A stretch of 64,000 bases of DNA from Pelagibacterales bacterium SAG-MED28 (GTDB lineage: Bacteria; Pseudomonadota; Alphaproteobacteria; Pelagibacterales; Pelagibacteraceae), in contig JACWDY010000001.1 of assembly GCA_014653835.1 (NCBI GenBank), positions 186,001 through 250,000 on the forward strand. Reading direction: 5' to 3'. The number at the start of each line of letters is the position of its first letter. The stretch's first letter is position 1. This document shows positions 42,827 to 51,694 of the stretch, in pieces. The notes beneath the pieces were generated by a model. It ran no database searches. It worked only from the letters and a program-made list of their open reading frames with translations, and had not been told where the DNA came from. The position numbers and the translations under genes were made by a program.

Positions 42827-43984
42827 CTATTTTAAAACTTTGTAAGTGATACTCCTAGCCCATTTGTCGATTAGATTAATCTGATTTAAATTTCTAGGTC
42901 TTTTTATAGCATATTTTTTATAATTGATATCTTTCAAAATAGCTAGAATAAACCTATTTATATCTAAAAAACCTATCTTTTTCTTGAGAAATTGGTCTAC
43001 TAAAATTTCATTAGCGGCATTGATTATAATTGGTGAAGAATAATATTTAAATATTTTTTCTTTTAATTTTATTAAAGGAAATATTTTACTATCAACCTTT
43101 CTGAAGATTAAGTTACTAATGTTGTATTGTTTTTTATATTTATAAATTTCTTTTATATCAATCTCACCATCATAAATTGCATTTGCTAAAGGTATTTTCA
43201 TTGTTGTATCGTGAGAAATTAAATTTGTAAGACCATTATTTAATTCTAAAATCGCATGAACTAAAGAGTTTGGATGTATTATAATATCAAGTTTGTTTGA
43301 AGGTAAATCAAATAATTTTTGGGCTTCAACTAATTCAAATATTTTATTCATTAATGTCGATGAGTCTATTGATATTTTTTTTCCCATTTTCCATTTTGGA
43401 TGTTTTAGGGCTTTAGAGGGTTTTATCTTTTTTAGTTGTTTTGCGGAATAGTTCAAAAACGGCCCACCAGATGCAGTAAGATATATTTTTTTGATAGATT
43501 TTTTATTTTTATTTTCTAGTAATTTCAAAATTGAGTAATGTTCAGAGTCCACTGGAACTAGTTTAGTCTTATTTTTTTTTGCTGTTTTTTTAATTAGTTC
43601 CCATCCACAAATTATAGACTCTTTATTTGCTATTAATACCTTTTTACTAAATTCAACTGATTTAATAGTTGGTTCTAATCCAGCTATTCCTGGAATAGCA
43701 GTGACTGTAATATCAGATAATGGTTTTTTTTTTATCGATGTAAAATTATTTAATATTAAAATATTTTTTTTTTTATATTTTTGAAAAATTTTTTTAAAGG
43801 TATTTTGATTGCTTATAACAAAAATCTTTGGTTTAAATTTTAAAATTTGTTTTGATATTAATTTATAATTTTTATTCGCAGAAAAAATGTAAGGAATAAA
43901 ATTATTTTTTTTTTTTTCTATAATATTTAAAGTGGATAATCCAATTGAACCTGTTGATCCTAAAATAGATATTTTTTTTTTCAT
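42827..43984 (-). CDS. dxr: 1-deoxy-D-xylulose 5-phosphate reductoisomerase
   Basis: Second step of the non-mevalonate isoprenoid pathway, NADPH-dependent. The 385-residue protein shows ILGSTGSIGLSTLNI, VTAIPGIAGLEPTI, IANKESIICGWELI, PVDSEHYSI, TASGGPFLNY and HPKWKMGKKISIDSSTLMNK, all active-site elements. A run of 13 A in the coding strand (43905-43917) encodes part of EKKKNN near residue 25 and is a slippage risk. It is adjacent to cdsA (no spacer) and bamA. Confidence 0.97.
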   Translation of the reverse strand: MKKKISILGSTGSIGLSTLNIIEKKKNNFIPYIFSANKNYKLISKQILKFKPKIFVISNQNTFKKIFQKYKKKNILILNNFTSIKKKPLSDITVTAIPGIAGLEPTIKSVEFSKKVLIANKESIICGWELIKKTAKKNKTKLVPVDSEHYSILKLLENKNKKSIKKIYLTASGGPFLNYSAKQLKKIKPSKALKHPKWKMGKKISIDSSTLMNKIFELVEAQKLFDLPSNKLDIIIHPNSLVHAILELNNGLTNLISHDTTMKIPLANAIYDGEIDIKEIYKYKKQYNISNLIFRKVDSKIFPLIKLKEKIFKYYSSPIIINAANEILVDQFLKKKIGFLDINRFILAILKDINYKKYAIKRPRNLNQINLIDKWARSITYKVLK

Positions 43985-44635
43985 TTAATAAATTACAACT
44001 AATGATATTAAACCAAATGGAACTCCTAATAAAATTCCATCAATTCTATCTAATATACCGCCATGTCCTGGAAGTATATTGCCAGTATCTTTAACATTTG
44101 CTTTTCTTTTTAAATAAGAAATAAATAAGTCTCCTAATTGGCATGCAATAGAAATTATTAATGATATAATTACTATCTTGTAATTAAATTGACTTAAACT
44201 TACAAACATAGAGGCAGAGAAAGCAAGACAGGTAAATATTAAGCTCCCTATGGATCCAAAAACGGTTTTATTTGGACTTATGCTGATAAGTTTTGGACCT
44301 TTAAATGTTTTGCCAAAAACAAATCCTCCTATATCGGATGCAATACAACCAACTAATATTGAACAAATGATTAATTTAAATTGATAAAAATTTGAAAGAA
44401 AAATAAAAAAATAGCAGAAAAAAGAAATATATATAATGAAAATAATATTTAAAATGTACCTGTAAAATTTATTGGTAAATATTTTATTAAAAAGATGTAA
44501 AAATTCTAAAATAGAAAGCACACCAAAAATTAACAAGGTGTAGACTAAAATTAAGTTAAATTTGAAAAATAAATAAAATAAAAAAATTAAAAAAAATGAA
44601 GTAAATATTCTAAGTTTTGTGTTTTTATCAATCAT
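43985..44635 (-). CDS. cdsA: Phosphatidate cytidylyltransferase
   Basis: Makes CDP-diacylglycerol from phosphatidate and CTP for phospholipid synthesis. The 216-residue membrane protein has several hydrophobic helices and the CdsA signature around ISYLKRKANVKDTGNILPGHGG, GILDRIDGIL, preceded by ASDIGGFVFGKTFKGPKLI. It is shorter than many CdsA proteins by loss of N-terminal helices. It overlaps uppS by 4 bp. Confidence 0.93.
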   Translation of the reverse strand: MIDKNTKLRIFTSFFLIFLFYLFFKFNLILVYTLLIFGVLSILEFLHLFNKIFTNKFYRYILNIIFIIYISFFCYFFIFLSNFYQFKLIICSILVGCIASDIGGFVFGKTFKGPKLISISPNKTVFGSIGSLIFTCLAFSASMFVSLSQFNYKIVIISLIISIACQLGDLFISYLKRKANVKDTGNILPGHGGILDRIDGILLGVPFGLISLVVIY

Positions 44636-45297
44636 ACACTACCATAGTTTCTTTTTATCTTTTGAAATTTTCTTACTATTTTTTTTAAATCCGATGAATT
44701 AAAGTCTGGCCACAATTTTTTCAAAAAAAATAGCTCAGCATATGCTAATTGCCATAACATAAAGTTACTAAGTCTTTGATGGCCACCAGTTCTTATCAAA
44801 ATATCCGGATACTTTATATTTTTTGTATCTAAATTTATCTCAAATTTTTTTTTATTTATTTTTTTTGTTTTTTTGAAAGCATTAATAATTTCATTTTTAG
44901 ATCCATAATTTATAGCCAAATTAACAGTTATACTTTTATTTTTCTTGGTTATTAACATTGATTTTTTTAAAATTTTTCTTAAATCAGGCGAAAGTTTTTT
45001 TATTTCACCAAATATATTTAATTTTATTCCTTGATTTTTTATATTTTCAATTTCTTTTATAAAATAAATTTTAATTAATTTAAGTAAATAATTTATCTCT
45101 TTTTTGGGGCGTCTCCAATTTTCTGATGAGAATACAAAAAAAGTTAAAATTGGTATTTTTAATTTTATTGAAGATTTAACAATTTTTTTTAATGTATCTA
45201 CTCCTTTTAAATGACCATAATTTCTACCTTTACCTCTTTTTTGTCCCCATCTTCCATTCCCATCCATGATAAATGCAACATGGTTAAGGGTGTTCAT
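44632..45297 (-). CDS. uppS: Undecaprenyl diphosphate synthase
   Basis: Builds the C55 lipid carrier for peptidoglycan. The 221-residue cis-prenyltransferase has HVAFIMDGNGRWGQKRGKGR with the metal-binding Asp, NYGHLKGVDTLKKIV, FSSENWRRPKKE, and RTGGHQRLSNFMLWQLAYAE, where the usual RTGGE-H/Q is RTGGHQ. It overlaps frr by 4 bp in the conserved rpsB-tsf-frr-uppS-cdsA order (pyrH, often between tsf and frr, is not there). Confidence 0.95.
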   Translation of the reverse strand: MNTLNHVAFIMDGNGRWGQKRGKGRNYGHLKGVDTLKKIVKSSIKLKIPILTFFVFSSENWRRPKKEINYLLKLIKIYFIKEIENIKNQGIKLNIFGEIKKLSPDLRKILKKSMLITKKNKSITVNLAINYGSKNEIINAFKKTKKINKKKFEINLDTKNIKYPDILIRTGGHQRLSNFMLWQLAYAELFFLKKLWPDFNSSDLKKIVRKFQKIKRNYGSV

Positions 45298-45854
45298 AAT
45301 TGTATTATCTCTTTTTCTTTTTCTGATAAAATTTTATCTATATTTTCTATATTTAGATCAGTAAGTTTCTGAATAATTTTTTCAAAATTTTTATTATTAT
45401 CCTCTGATATAATTTTTTCCTTCAGTTTTTTTTTTAAATCTTCGTTTGCTTCTCTTCTAATATTTCTTATAGAAATTTTTCCCTTCTCACCCATATTTTT
45501 TAATATCTTTATTAAATCTTTTCGTCTTTCTTCGGTTAAATCTGGAATTCTCAACCTAATTATTTGTCCATCTATTTGCGGGTTTATTCCGAGTTCAGAT
45601 TTTTGGATTGCACTTTCAACTAAAGCTATGTTTGCTTTGTCCCAAACCTGTACTGAAATTAGTCTTGCCTCTGGCACGCTTATGGTGCCAATTTGGTCGA
45701 TGGGCATTAACTGACCATAAACATCAACTTTAATCGTATCAAGCATGTTAGTATTGGCTCTACCAGTTCTGAGTGTTGAAATATCTTTCTTTAATGAATT
45801 AATACTTTTATTCATCTTTGATGAATAATTTTTCTCATTGAACTCGTCGCTCAC
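45294..45854 (-). CDS. frr: Ribosome recycling factor
   Basis: Splits post-termination ribosomes together with EF-G. The 186-residue protein has the three-helix-bundle pattern: KMNKSINSLKKDISTLRTGRANTNMLD, VDVYGQLMPIDQIGTISVPE, and RIPDLTEERRKDLIKILKNM. It follows tsf by 2 bp; pyrH, which sits between tsf and frr in many bacteria, is not present here and must lie elsewhere. Confidence 0.97.
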   Translation of the reverse strand: MSDEFNEKNYSSKMNKSINSLKKDISTLRTGRANTNMLDTIKVDVYGQLMPIDQIGTISVPEARLISVQVWDKANIALVESAIQKSELGINPQIDGQIIRLRIPDLTEERRKDLIKILKNMGEKGKISIRNIRREANEDLKKKLKEKIISEDNNKNFEKIIQKLTDLNIENIDKILSEKEKEIIQL

Positions 45855-45856
45855 TT

Positions 45857-46723
45857 TTAAATCCCTTCTCCAACTTTATAACGAATAAAATCTAAGATTT
45901 TAAGCTGTTTTTCGGTAGAGTTTTCTTTAAGTATATCTGAAACCTTTTTTTTAGAATCCATAATCCACAATTGATTTAGTAAAGAATTGTCATTTAAAAA
46001 CTTTGATATTTTGCCTTTGGAAATTTTTTCGGCTATTTCAACTGGCTTTCCGGAGTTTATAATTTCAGCTTTAATGATCTCCAATTCCTTCTCTACTAAG
46101 GCTGTATCAATATCTCTTTGATTTATAGCTAAAGGATTTGAAGCAGCTATGTGCATGGCTACCTTAGTTCCAATTTCTTCGTTTTTTCCTTTAACTATTC
46201 CTTCAATTTTTACAACGGAAATAATTTTACCAATATCCTTTTCAATTGCTGAATGAACATAATAAAAATTTACACCATTTGAATTGTCAAAAAAATTAGC
46301 TCTTCTTATAGTTATCTTTTCACCTATTTTTGCTATTAAATTTACTAAATTATCCTTTACTAAAATCCCATTAGACATTTTAGTACTATTAATTTTATCT
46401 AAATCACTTTTATTATTAAAATTAATTTCTGAAAGTTCTTTACAAAAATCTATGAAATCTTGGTTCTTTGCTACAAAATCAGTCTCACTATTTATTTCTA
46501 TAAATGAAACCTTTCCATCTCTTTCTTTAACTAAAGCTAATCCTTCAGAAGCAGTTCGGCTCATTTTTTTTGAAGCTTTGGCAATACCTTTTTTTCTTAA
46601 GAATTCAATTGATTTTTCAATATTTCCACTGCTTTCATCCAGAGCAATTTTACAATCCTTAAATCCTACTCCTGTCATCTCTCTTAATTTTTTAATATTT
46701 TCTAATAAATCTTTATTTGACAT
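45857..46723 (-). CDS. tsf: Elongation factor Ts
   Basis: Nucleotide-exchange factor for EF-Tu. The 288-residue protein has the N-terminal UBA-like domain LREMTGVGFKDCKIALDES, signature RKKGIAKASKKMSRTASEGL, INSETDFVAKNQDF and a C-terminal core with AMHIAASNPLAI. It lies 17 bp after rpsB, the usual pairing. Confidence 0.97.
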   Translation of the reverse strand: MSNKDLLENIKKLREMTGVGFKDCKIALDESSGNIEKSIEFLRKKGIAKASKKMSRTASEGLALVKERDGKVSFIEINSETDFVAKNQDFIDFCKELSEINFNNKSDLDKINSTKMSNGILVKDNLVNLIAKIGEKITIRRANFFDNSNGVNFYYVHSAIEKDIGKIISVVKIEGIVKGKNEEIGTKVAMHIAASNPLAINQRDIDTALVEKELEIIKAEIINSGKPVEIAEKISKGKISKFLNDNSLLNQLWIMDSKKKVSDILKENSTEKQLKILDFIRYKVGEGI

Positions 46724-46740
46724 GAAATAATAATTTAAAA

Positions 46741-47481
46741 TTATTTATCTTTTGGTGGAGAAGATTTTTCCTCAGTTTTTTCGATGGATCCTTTAATAAA
46801 TTTTTCAGCATCTTTAATTGTACTTTTTAAAAGTTCGCAATATAAATTAATTGATCTTCTGGCATCATCATTTCCTGGAATAGGAAAATCTATTCCGGTT
46901 GGATCAGAATTAGTATCTAATACAGCTATTATTGGTATCCCCAATTTTTTTGCTTCGGCTACTGCTAATGACTCAATATTGGTATCAATTATAAAAATTA
47001 AATCTGGTGTTTTTTTCATATCAGAAATACCACCGAGTGAACGTTGAAGTTTTTCTCTTTCTTTTCCAAATTTAAGTATTTCTTTTTTTGTAAAGCCTAA
47101 GTTTTCTTTTGTTAATTGGTCATCAAGTTTTCTTAATCTTTTGATTGAGTTTTGAATTGTATTCCAATTTGTCAACATTCCTCCAAGCCACCGATGATTA
47201 ACGTAATATTGCCCTGTTTCTTTTGCTAGATCGCTTATTTGTTCAGAGGCTTGTTTTTTTGTTGAAACAACTAGCAGTTTCCCTCCACTAGCTACTACTT
47301 TATGAACTTGAACTAATGCATTTTTAATAAAATCAACAGTTTGTGTTAAGTCTATAATATGTATTGAATTTTTTTCTCCAAAAATATATCTCTTCATTTT
47401 TGGATTCCATCTTAAGGTTTTATGGCCAAGATGCACGCCTGCTTCTAATAACTGTTTTATATCTACTTTTGGTACGTTCAT
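46741..47481 (-). CDS. rpsB: 30S ribosomal protein S2
   Basis: The listed ORF starts at 47580, but its first 33 codons cover the structured leader. ATG 47481 gives the true N-terminus ([21 protein letters not shown]) and 246 residues. Landmarks are [57 protein letters not shown] and [15 protein letters not shown]2 binds the 30S subunit and in several bacteria represses its own mRNA. Confidence 0.96.
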   Translation of the reverse strand: MNVPKVDIKQLLEAGVHLGHKTLRWNPKMKRYIFGEKNSIHIIDLTQTVDFIKNALVQVHKVVASGGKLLVVSTKKQASEQISDLAKETGQYYVNHRWLGGMLTNWNTIQNSIKRLRKLDDQLTKENLGFTKKEILKFGKEREKLQRSLGGISDMKKTPDLIFIIDTNIESLAVAEAKKLGIPIIAVLDTNSDPTGIDFPIPGNDDARRSINLYCELLKSTIKDAEKFIKGSIEKTEEKSSPPKDK

Positions 47482-47490
47482 AATATTTTT

Positions 47491-47553
47491 CCGGTTAATC
47501 CACCACAGTAATTCCAAATATTGGACCGGTAGGGCAATGCCCTTGAAACTGTG
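47491..47553 (-). promoter_or_regulatory. Structured 5' leader of rpsB (candidate S2 autoregulatory RNA)
   Basis: On the minus strand CACAGT (47553-47548) pairs with ACTGTG (47509-47504). Inside are two perfect 5-bp hairpins with 3-nt loops: AGGGC-ATT-GCCCT (47543-47531) and TCCAA-TAT-TTGGA (47525-47513). CCGGT (47529-47525) can pair with ACCGG (47495-47491), 10-14 bases before the ATG, giving a pseudoknot over the ribosome-binding region. Such a layout fits translational feedback by S2. I recall conserved rpsB leaders being reported in SAR11-like genomes but cannot verify a match. Confidence 0.65.
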
Positions 47554-47569
47554 TGCGAAATTAGACCCA

Positions 47570-47597
47570 GATATATACAATCAATTTAAAAAATCAA
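47570..47597 (-). promoter_or_regulatory. Candidate promoter for rpsB-tsf
   Basis: On the minus strand TTGATT (47597-47592) and TATATC (47575-47570) are separated by 16 bp, within the 20-odd bases between dnaE and the rpsB leader. It would give a transcript starting just before the structured leader. The -10 could also be read as TATATA two bases earlier, with 14-bp spacing. Confidence 0.4.
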
Positions 47598-47601
47598 CCT
47601 T

Positions 47602-50600
47602 CTAAACTGTTATTTTTTCAACATATTTCTTGGCTTTTAGGGCCTTAAGATGATTTAAATCAAATTTCCTATTTTGTTGCAGGGAATAGCGGGCTTGTTT
47701 ATTTTTATTTTTTACTACAAGATTAATTTCGGTGTCACCCTTGTTTGACAATAGCTTTTTAATTTCATCTAAGTTAAAATTATCCTTTAGTTCTATAGTA
47801 ACTTTAGAATAAGGTTTATTTAAAGCTTCTTCTAAATTAAGAATTTTTTTTACATTAATTCTCTTTTTTGACGTTTCTCCTGTAATTTTCTCTTTTTTTA
47901 AAGTTAAAACAAAAGACTCAGACTCTTTTAATTTATCTCTATTCGAAACTAAGGTTTCAGCAAAAAAAAAGAGTTCAAATTCAGCTTTTTTATCACTAAA
48001 CTTAACAATAGCATAGGGAGTGCCTTTTACACTTTTCCTCTCTTGGATAGACATTATCGTACCTGCTACCAGTCCTTCATTTAAATCGTCTTCATAGAAT
48101 TCATTGTAAGGTTTTATTTTCAGTTGATTGAATATTTCATCAAATTCGTTAAGCGGGTGGTTGGTTAAGTAAAATCCTATAGATTTAAACTCTTCTGATA
48201 AAAGTTCTTTAACCGACCAAGGTATAGAAGATTCGAAATCGAATGCTTCTTTGTTTTTTTCTTGCCCATCAAAAAGATTAGATTGATGATTTTCTTTATC
48301 ATCATTTATATTTTTAATTTTCTGAATAATCTTTGGTATTGAAGTTAAAATTTTATTTCTATCCGTATCAAATTCATCAAATACCCCTGCTTTTACTAAA
48401 CCCTCTAATTGAAGTTTATTTACATCTTTTGCATTTACTCGATTAATAAAGTCAAAAAAAGATTTAAATTGTCCATTATTTTCTCTTTCATTAACAATAT
48501 TTGTTATAGCTTCAAATCCAACATTTTTTATAGCTCCAAGCCCATAAAAAAGTTTTCCATTGATTGATTTAAAATCAGAGAAACATTTGTTTATTGAAGG
48601 TTTTACTATTTCAATATTTAATTTTTTAAGTTCCTCAACAAATTCTCTTAACTTAGAGGTATTAGTAAGTTCTGTTGACATTGTAGCTGCAATAAAATCT
48701 TCTTTATAATAGGTTTTTAAATAAGCAGTTTGATATGCGATTAGGGCATATGCTGCTGCATGACTTTTATTAAAACCATACTGGGCAAATGGTTCTATTT
48801 TAGTAAAAACAAAACTAGCTACATCTTTAGCTATACCATTTTTTAAAGCTCCATTAATAAATCTTTCTTTTTGTCTGTCTAGTTCTGATTTCTTTTTTTT
48901 ACCCATAGCTCTTCTTAAAATGTCTGCCTCTGCTGCTGTAAAGCCTGCTAATGTTTGGGCAATTTGCATTACTTGCTCTTGGTAAATAATAATTCCATAG
49001 GTTGGGGTTAATATTTCTTTTAACGTAGGATGGATATAGTCTGGATCCTTAATTCCATTTTTACAATCATTATAAATAGGAATGTTGCTCATTGGGCCTG
49101 GTCTGTATAAAGCAACTAATGCAATTATATCATCAAATTTATTTGGCTTCATTTGTTTGATGGCTTCCCTCATTCCAGCGCTTTCAAGCTGGAATAATCC
49201 AGTTGTTTCACCTGTTGAAAGCATAGAAAAAACTTTTTTATCATTATGATCAATTTTAGTTATATCTAAATCAATTTTATTCAACTTTAATCTTTTTAAA
49301 GTGTTATCAATTACTGTAAGAGTTTTTAAACCAAGTAAATCAAATTTAACTAGTCCTGCGTTTTCAGAAGAATACATATCGTATTGAGTGGATGGCAAAG
49401 TTAAATTTGAACTGTGATCAATATATAATGGGAATTGTTCTGCCAATTTATCTCCAGCAATTACTACACCTGCAGCATGGGTTGCCATGTTACGATTAAG
49501 TCCCTCCAATTTTAACGATAATTCTATGAGTTTTTTTACTTTAACGTTATTTTTAATTTCCTCTTTAAACCTTGGTTCTCGATCAATAGATTCTTGCAAT
49601 GAAAGAGGTCTTGAAGGATCAAAAGGCACCATTTTACAAATTCTATCTACATGACCATAAGAAAGTCCCAAAACTCGTCCTACATCTCGTAAAACCATTC
49701 TGGCTTTTAATTTACCAAAGGTTATAATATGGGCTACACCATTTTTATATTTTGATTTTAAATACTCAAATACTTGATCTCTTTTTTCCTCACAAAAATC
49801 TATATCGAAATCTGGCATAGAAACTCTATCAGGGTTCAAAAATCTCTCAAATATTAAATCGAATTCAATTGGGTCTAAATCTGTTATATCTAGACAGTAT
49901 GCTACTAGAGATCCAGCACCTGATCCTCTTCCTGGACCGACAGGTATAAAACTTTTTTTTGCCCATTTTATATAATCAGAAACTATTAAAAAATAGCTGG
50001 CGTAATCCATTGAATTTATTATATTTATTTCGTGAGTTAATCTATCTTCATAGATTTCTTTAATTTGTTTTTTAGATTTGATTTTATTTTTTTTTAAAAT
50101 AAAATTTTCAAATCTTTTTTCTAAACCTTCTCTCGCCAATTTTGACAATTCTTCTTCTGGAGAACCACTTTGTTTATTTGCTATAGAAGGTAAGATTGGT
50201 TTTGATTTTTTAGGTTTAAAGTTAAATCTTAAATGAAAATTATAATTATTCACAAGTGCTTCTGGTAAATCTGAGTATAATTTTTCCAGATCTACTTGGG
50301 ATTTAAAATAGTGCTGGTTGCTGTATCTAAATCTATTTTTATCATCTATAAAATTTTTTTCACCGATACAAATCAAGGCATCATGTGCCTCATACATATT
50401 TTCGTTTAAATAAAAAATTTCTTGGGTTGCAATTAATGGAAGTTTAAAAGAATTTGAAATATTAAGTAGATAATTTTCAAAGTTTTTTTCGTGGTTTTCA
50501 TTATGACGTTGAATTTCAATATATAACCTATCTTTAAAACAATTTTTTAAATAATTTAGTATTCGCTCAAAATCTTTAAGTTTATTTTTGTAAAAAAGTT

Positions 50601-51018
50601 GACCAAAAAAATTTCTATAATTACCTGTCAATAATATTAAATCATCACTATTTTCTTTAAGATCTTCTAAATTACAAGAAGGTTCTGTTGCTCCATCATT
50701 TTTTAAATAACTTTTTGAAGATAATTTTGTTAAATTTTTATATCCAGTTTCAGATGTTGCGTATAATGAAATTTTTCCGAATATATTTAAAATATTTAGA
50801 TTAATTTGAGTTCCAATAATTGGATGTGTGCCAACTTTAGATATTTTTTCTGAAAATTCTAAAGCACCGCATAAATTATAACTATCGGACAAGCCTATTG
50901 ATTTAATTTTATTTGATTTGCAATAATCAGCTAATTCATCAATTTTTATAGCACCTTCACATATTGAATATTGAGTATGAACTTTTAAATGATTAAAATT
51001 TTTATTACTCTCTGACAT
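47602..51018 (-). CDS. dnaE: DNA polymerase III alpha subunit
   Basis: Replicative polymerase. The 1,138-residue DnaE1-type protein has the N-terminal PHP domain (FNHLKVHTQYSICEGAIKI), the polymerase core with GPGRGSGAGSLVAYCLDI, MPDFDIDFCEE (catalytic Asp pair), ATHAAGVVIA, RPGPMSNIP and QEQVMQIAQTLAGFT, then GYGFNKSHAAAYA-like YGFNKSHAAAYALIAYQTAYL and a C-terminal OB-fold region (VAGTIMSIQERKSVKGTPYA). Residue HIS in the PHP site are only partly conserved, so phosphoesterase activity is doubtful. It overlaps lolD by 14 bp. Confidence 0.97.
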   Translation of the reverse strand: MSESNKNFNHLKVHTQYSICEGAIKIDELADYCKSNKIKSIGLSDSYNLCGALEFSEKISKVGTHPIIGTQINLNILNIFGKISLYATSETGYKNLTKLSSKSYLKNDGATEPSCNLEDLKENSDDLILLTGNYRNFFGQLFYKNKLKDFERILNYLKNCFKDRLYIEIQRHNENHEKNFENYLLNISNSFKLPLIATQEIFYLNENMYEAHDALICIGEKNFIDDKNRFRYSNQHYFKSQVDLEKLYSDLPEALVNNYNFHLRFNFKPKKSKPILPSIANKQSGSPEEELSKLAREGLEKRFENFILKKNKIKSKKQIKEIYEDRLTHEINIINSMDYASYFLIVSDYIKWAKKSFIPVGPGRGSGAGSLVAYCLDITDLDPIEFDLIFERFLNPDRVSMPDFDIDFCEEKRDQVFEYLKSKYKNGVAHIITFGKLKARMVLRDVGRVLGLSYGHVDRICKMVPFDPSRPLSLQESIDREPRFKEEIKNNVKVKKLIELSLKLEGLNRNMATHAAGVVIAGDKLAEQFPLYIDHSSNLTLPSTQYDMYSSENAGLVKFDLLGLKTLTVIDNTLKRLKLNKIDLDITKIDHNDKKVFSMLSTGETTGLFQLESAGMREAIKQMKPNKFDDIIALVALYRPGPMSNIPIYNDCKNGIKDPDYIHPTLKEILTPTYGIIIYQEQVMQIAQTLAGFTAAEADILRRAMGKKKKSELDRQKERFINGALKNGIAKDVASFVFTKIEPFAQYGFNKSHAAAYALIAYQTAYLKTYYKEDFIAATMSTELTNTSKLREFVEELKKLNIEIVKPSINKCFSDFKSINGKLFYGLGAIKNVGFEAITNIVNERENNGQFKSFFDFINRVNAKDVNKLQLEGLVKAGVFDEFDTDRNKILTSIPKIIQKIKNINDDKENHQSNLFDGQEKNKEAFDFESSIPWSVKELLSEEFKSIGFYLTNHPLNEFDEIFNQLKIKPYNEFYEDDLNEGLVAGTIMSIQERKSVKGTPYAIVKFSDKKAEFELFFFAETLVSNRDKLKESESFVLTLKKEKITGETSKKRINVKKILNLEEALNKPYSKVTIELKDNFNLDEIKKLLSNKGDTEINLVVKNKNKQARYSLQQNRKFDLNHLKALKAKKYVEKITV

Positions 51019-51694
51019 TAACTCGTTTTATATCACCATTAGAAATTAACAACTTGTAATCAGCCCTGTTAGCAAGTTCTCTATTGTGAGTTGCAAAAAT
51101 TATTGTTTTTTTTAATTTTTTTAATTTTAAAAAATATGAAAATATTTCTTTTGAGGTTTTAAAATCTAAATTACCTGTCGGTTCATCTGCTAAAATTATA
51201 TTTGTCTCAGCTATTATAGCTCTAGCTATAGCTACCCTTTGCTGTTCTCCACCAGAGAGTTCTTTTGGAAAATGTTGAGATCTATCTAGAATTTTTATTG
51301 CTTTGAGAATTGTTTTAGCTTTATTTTTAGCATTTTCAACTTTCTCACCTTTAATAATTGAGGGCATCATTACATTTTCAATTGCAGTAAAGTCATTTAA
51401 TAAATTATTATCCTGAAAAATAATTGAAATATTTTTCCTTCTTATTTCATCTTTGTCTTCATCCGTAAATTTTCTAGTCAAAACATTATTAATCTTAATA
51501 TCCCCTTTAGTAGGTTCGTCCAATAAAGCTAACAAGTGAAGTAGTGATGATTTGCCAGATCCAGATGGACCTACTAAAGCCACAAGATCACCCTGCTTAA
51601 TTTTTAAATTAAGATTGTTAAATAAATTAACATTTCCTTTTACATGTTTGTAAATTTTTCTAAGATTAATTGTCTCTAATAAAATTTTAGTCAT
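51005..51694 (-). CDS. lolD: Lipoprotein-releasing ABC transporter ATP-binding protein LolD
   Basis: A 229-residue ATPase that drives release of outer-membrane lipoproteins from the inner membrane. Walker A GPSGSGKSSLLHLLALLDEPTKG, signature LSGGEQQRVAIARAI, Walker B ILADEPTGNLD; the MacB/LolD-type sequence is clear. It overlaps the LolC/E permease gene by 8 bp and dnaE by 14 bp, a conserved alphaproteobacterial order. Confidence 0.95.
   Translation of the reverse strand: MTKILLETINLRKIYKHVKGNVNLFNNLNLKIKQGDLVALVGPSGSGKSSLLHLLALLDEPTKGDIKINNVLTRKFTDEDKDEIRRKNISIIFQDNNLLNDFTAIENVMMPSIIKGEKVENAKNKAKTILKAIKILDRSQHFPKELSGGEQQRVAIARAIIAETNIILADEPTGNLDFKTSKEIFSYFLKLKKLKKTIIFATHNRELANRADYKLLISNGDIKRVNVRE

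Noticed and set aside
47482-47580. N-terminal extension of ribosomal protein S2
   Set aside because: The 33 extra codons cover the structured leader, and S2 proteins start at the [15 protein letters not shown]-type sequence.
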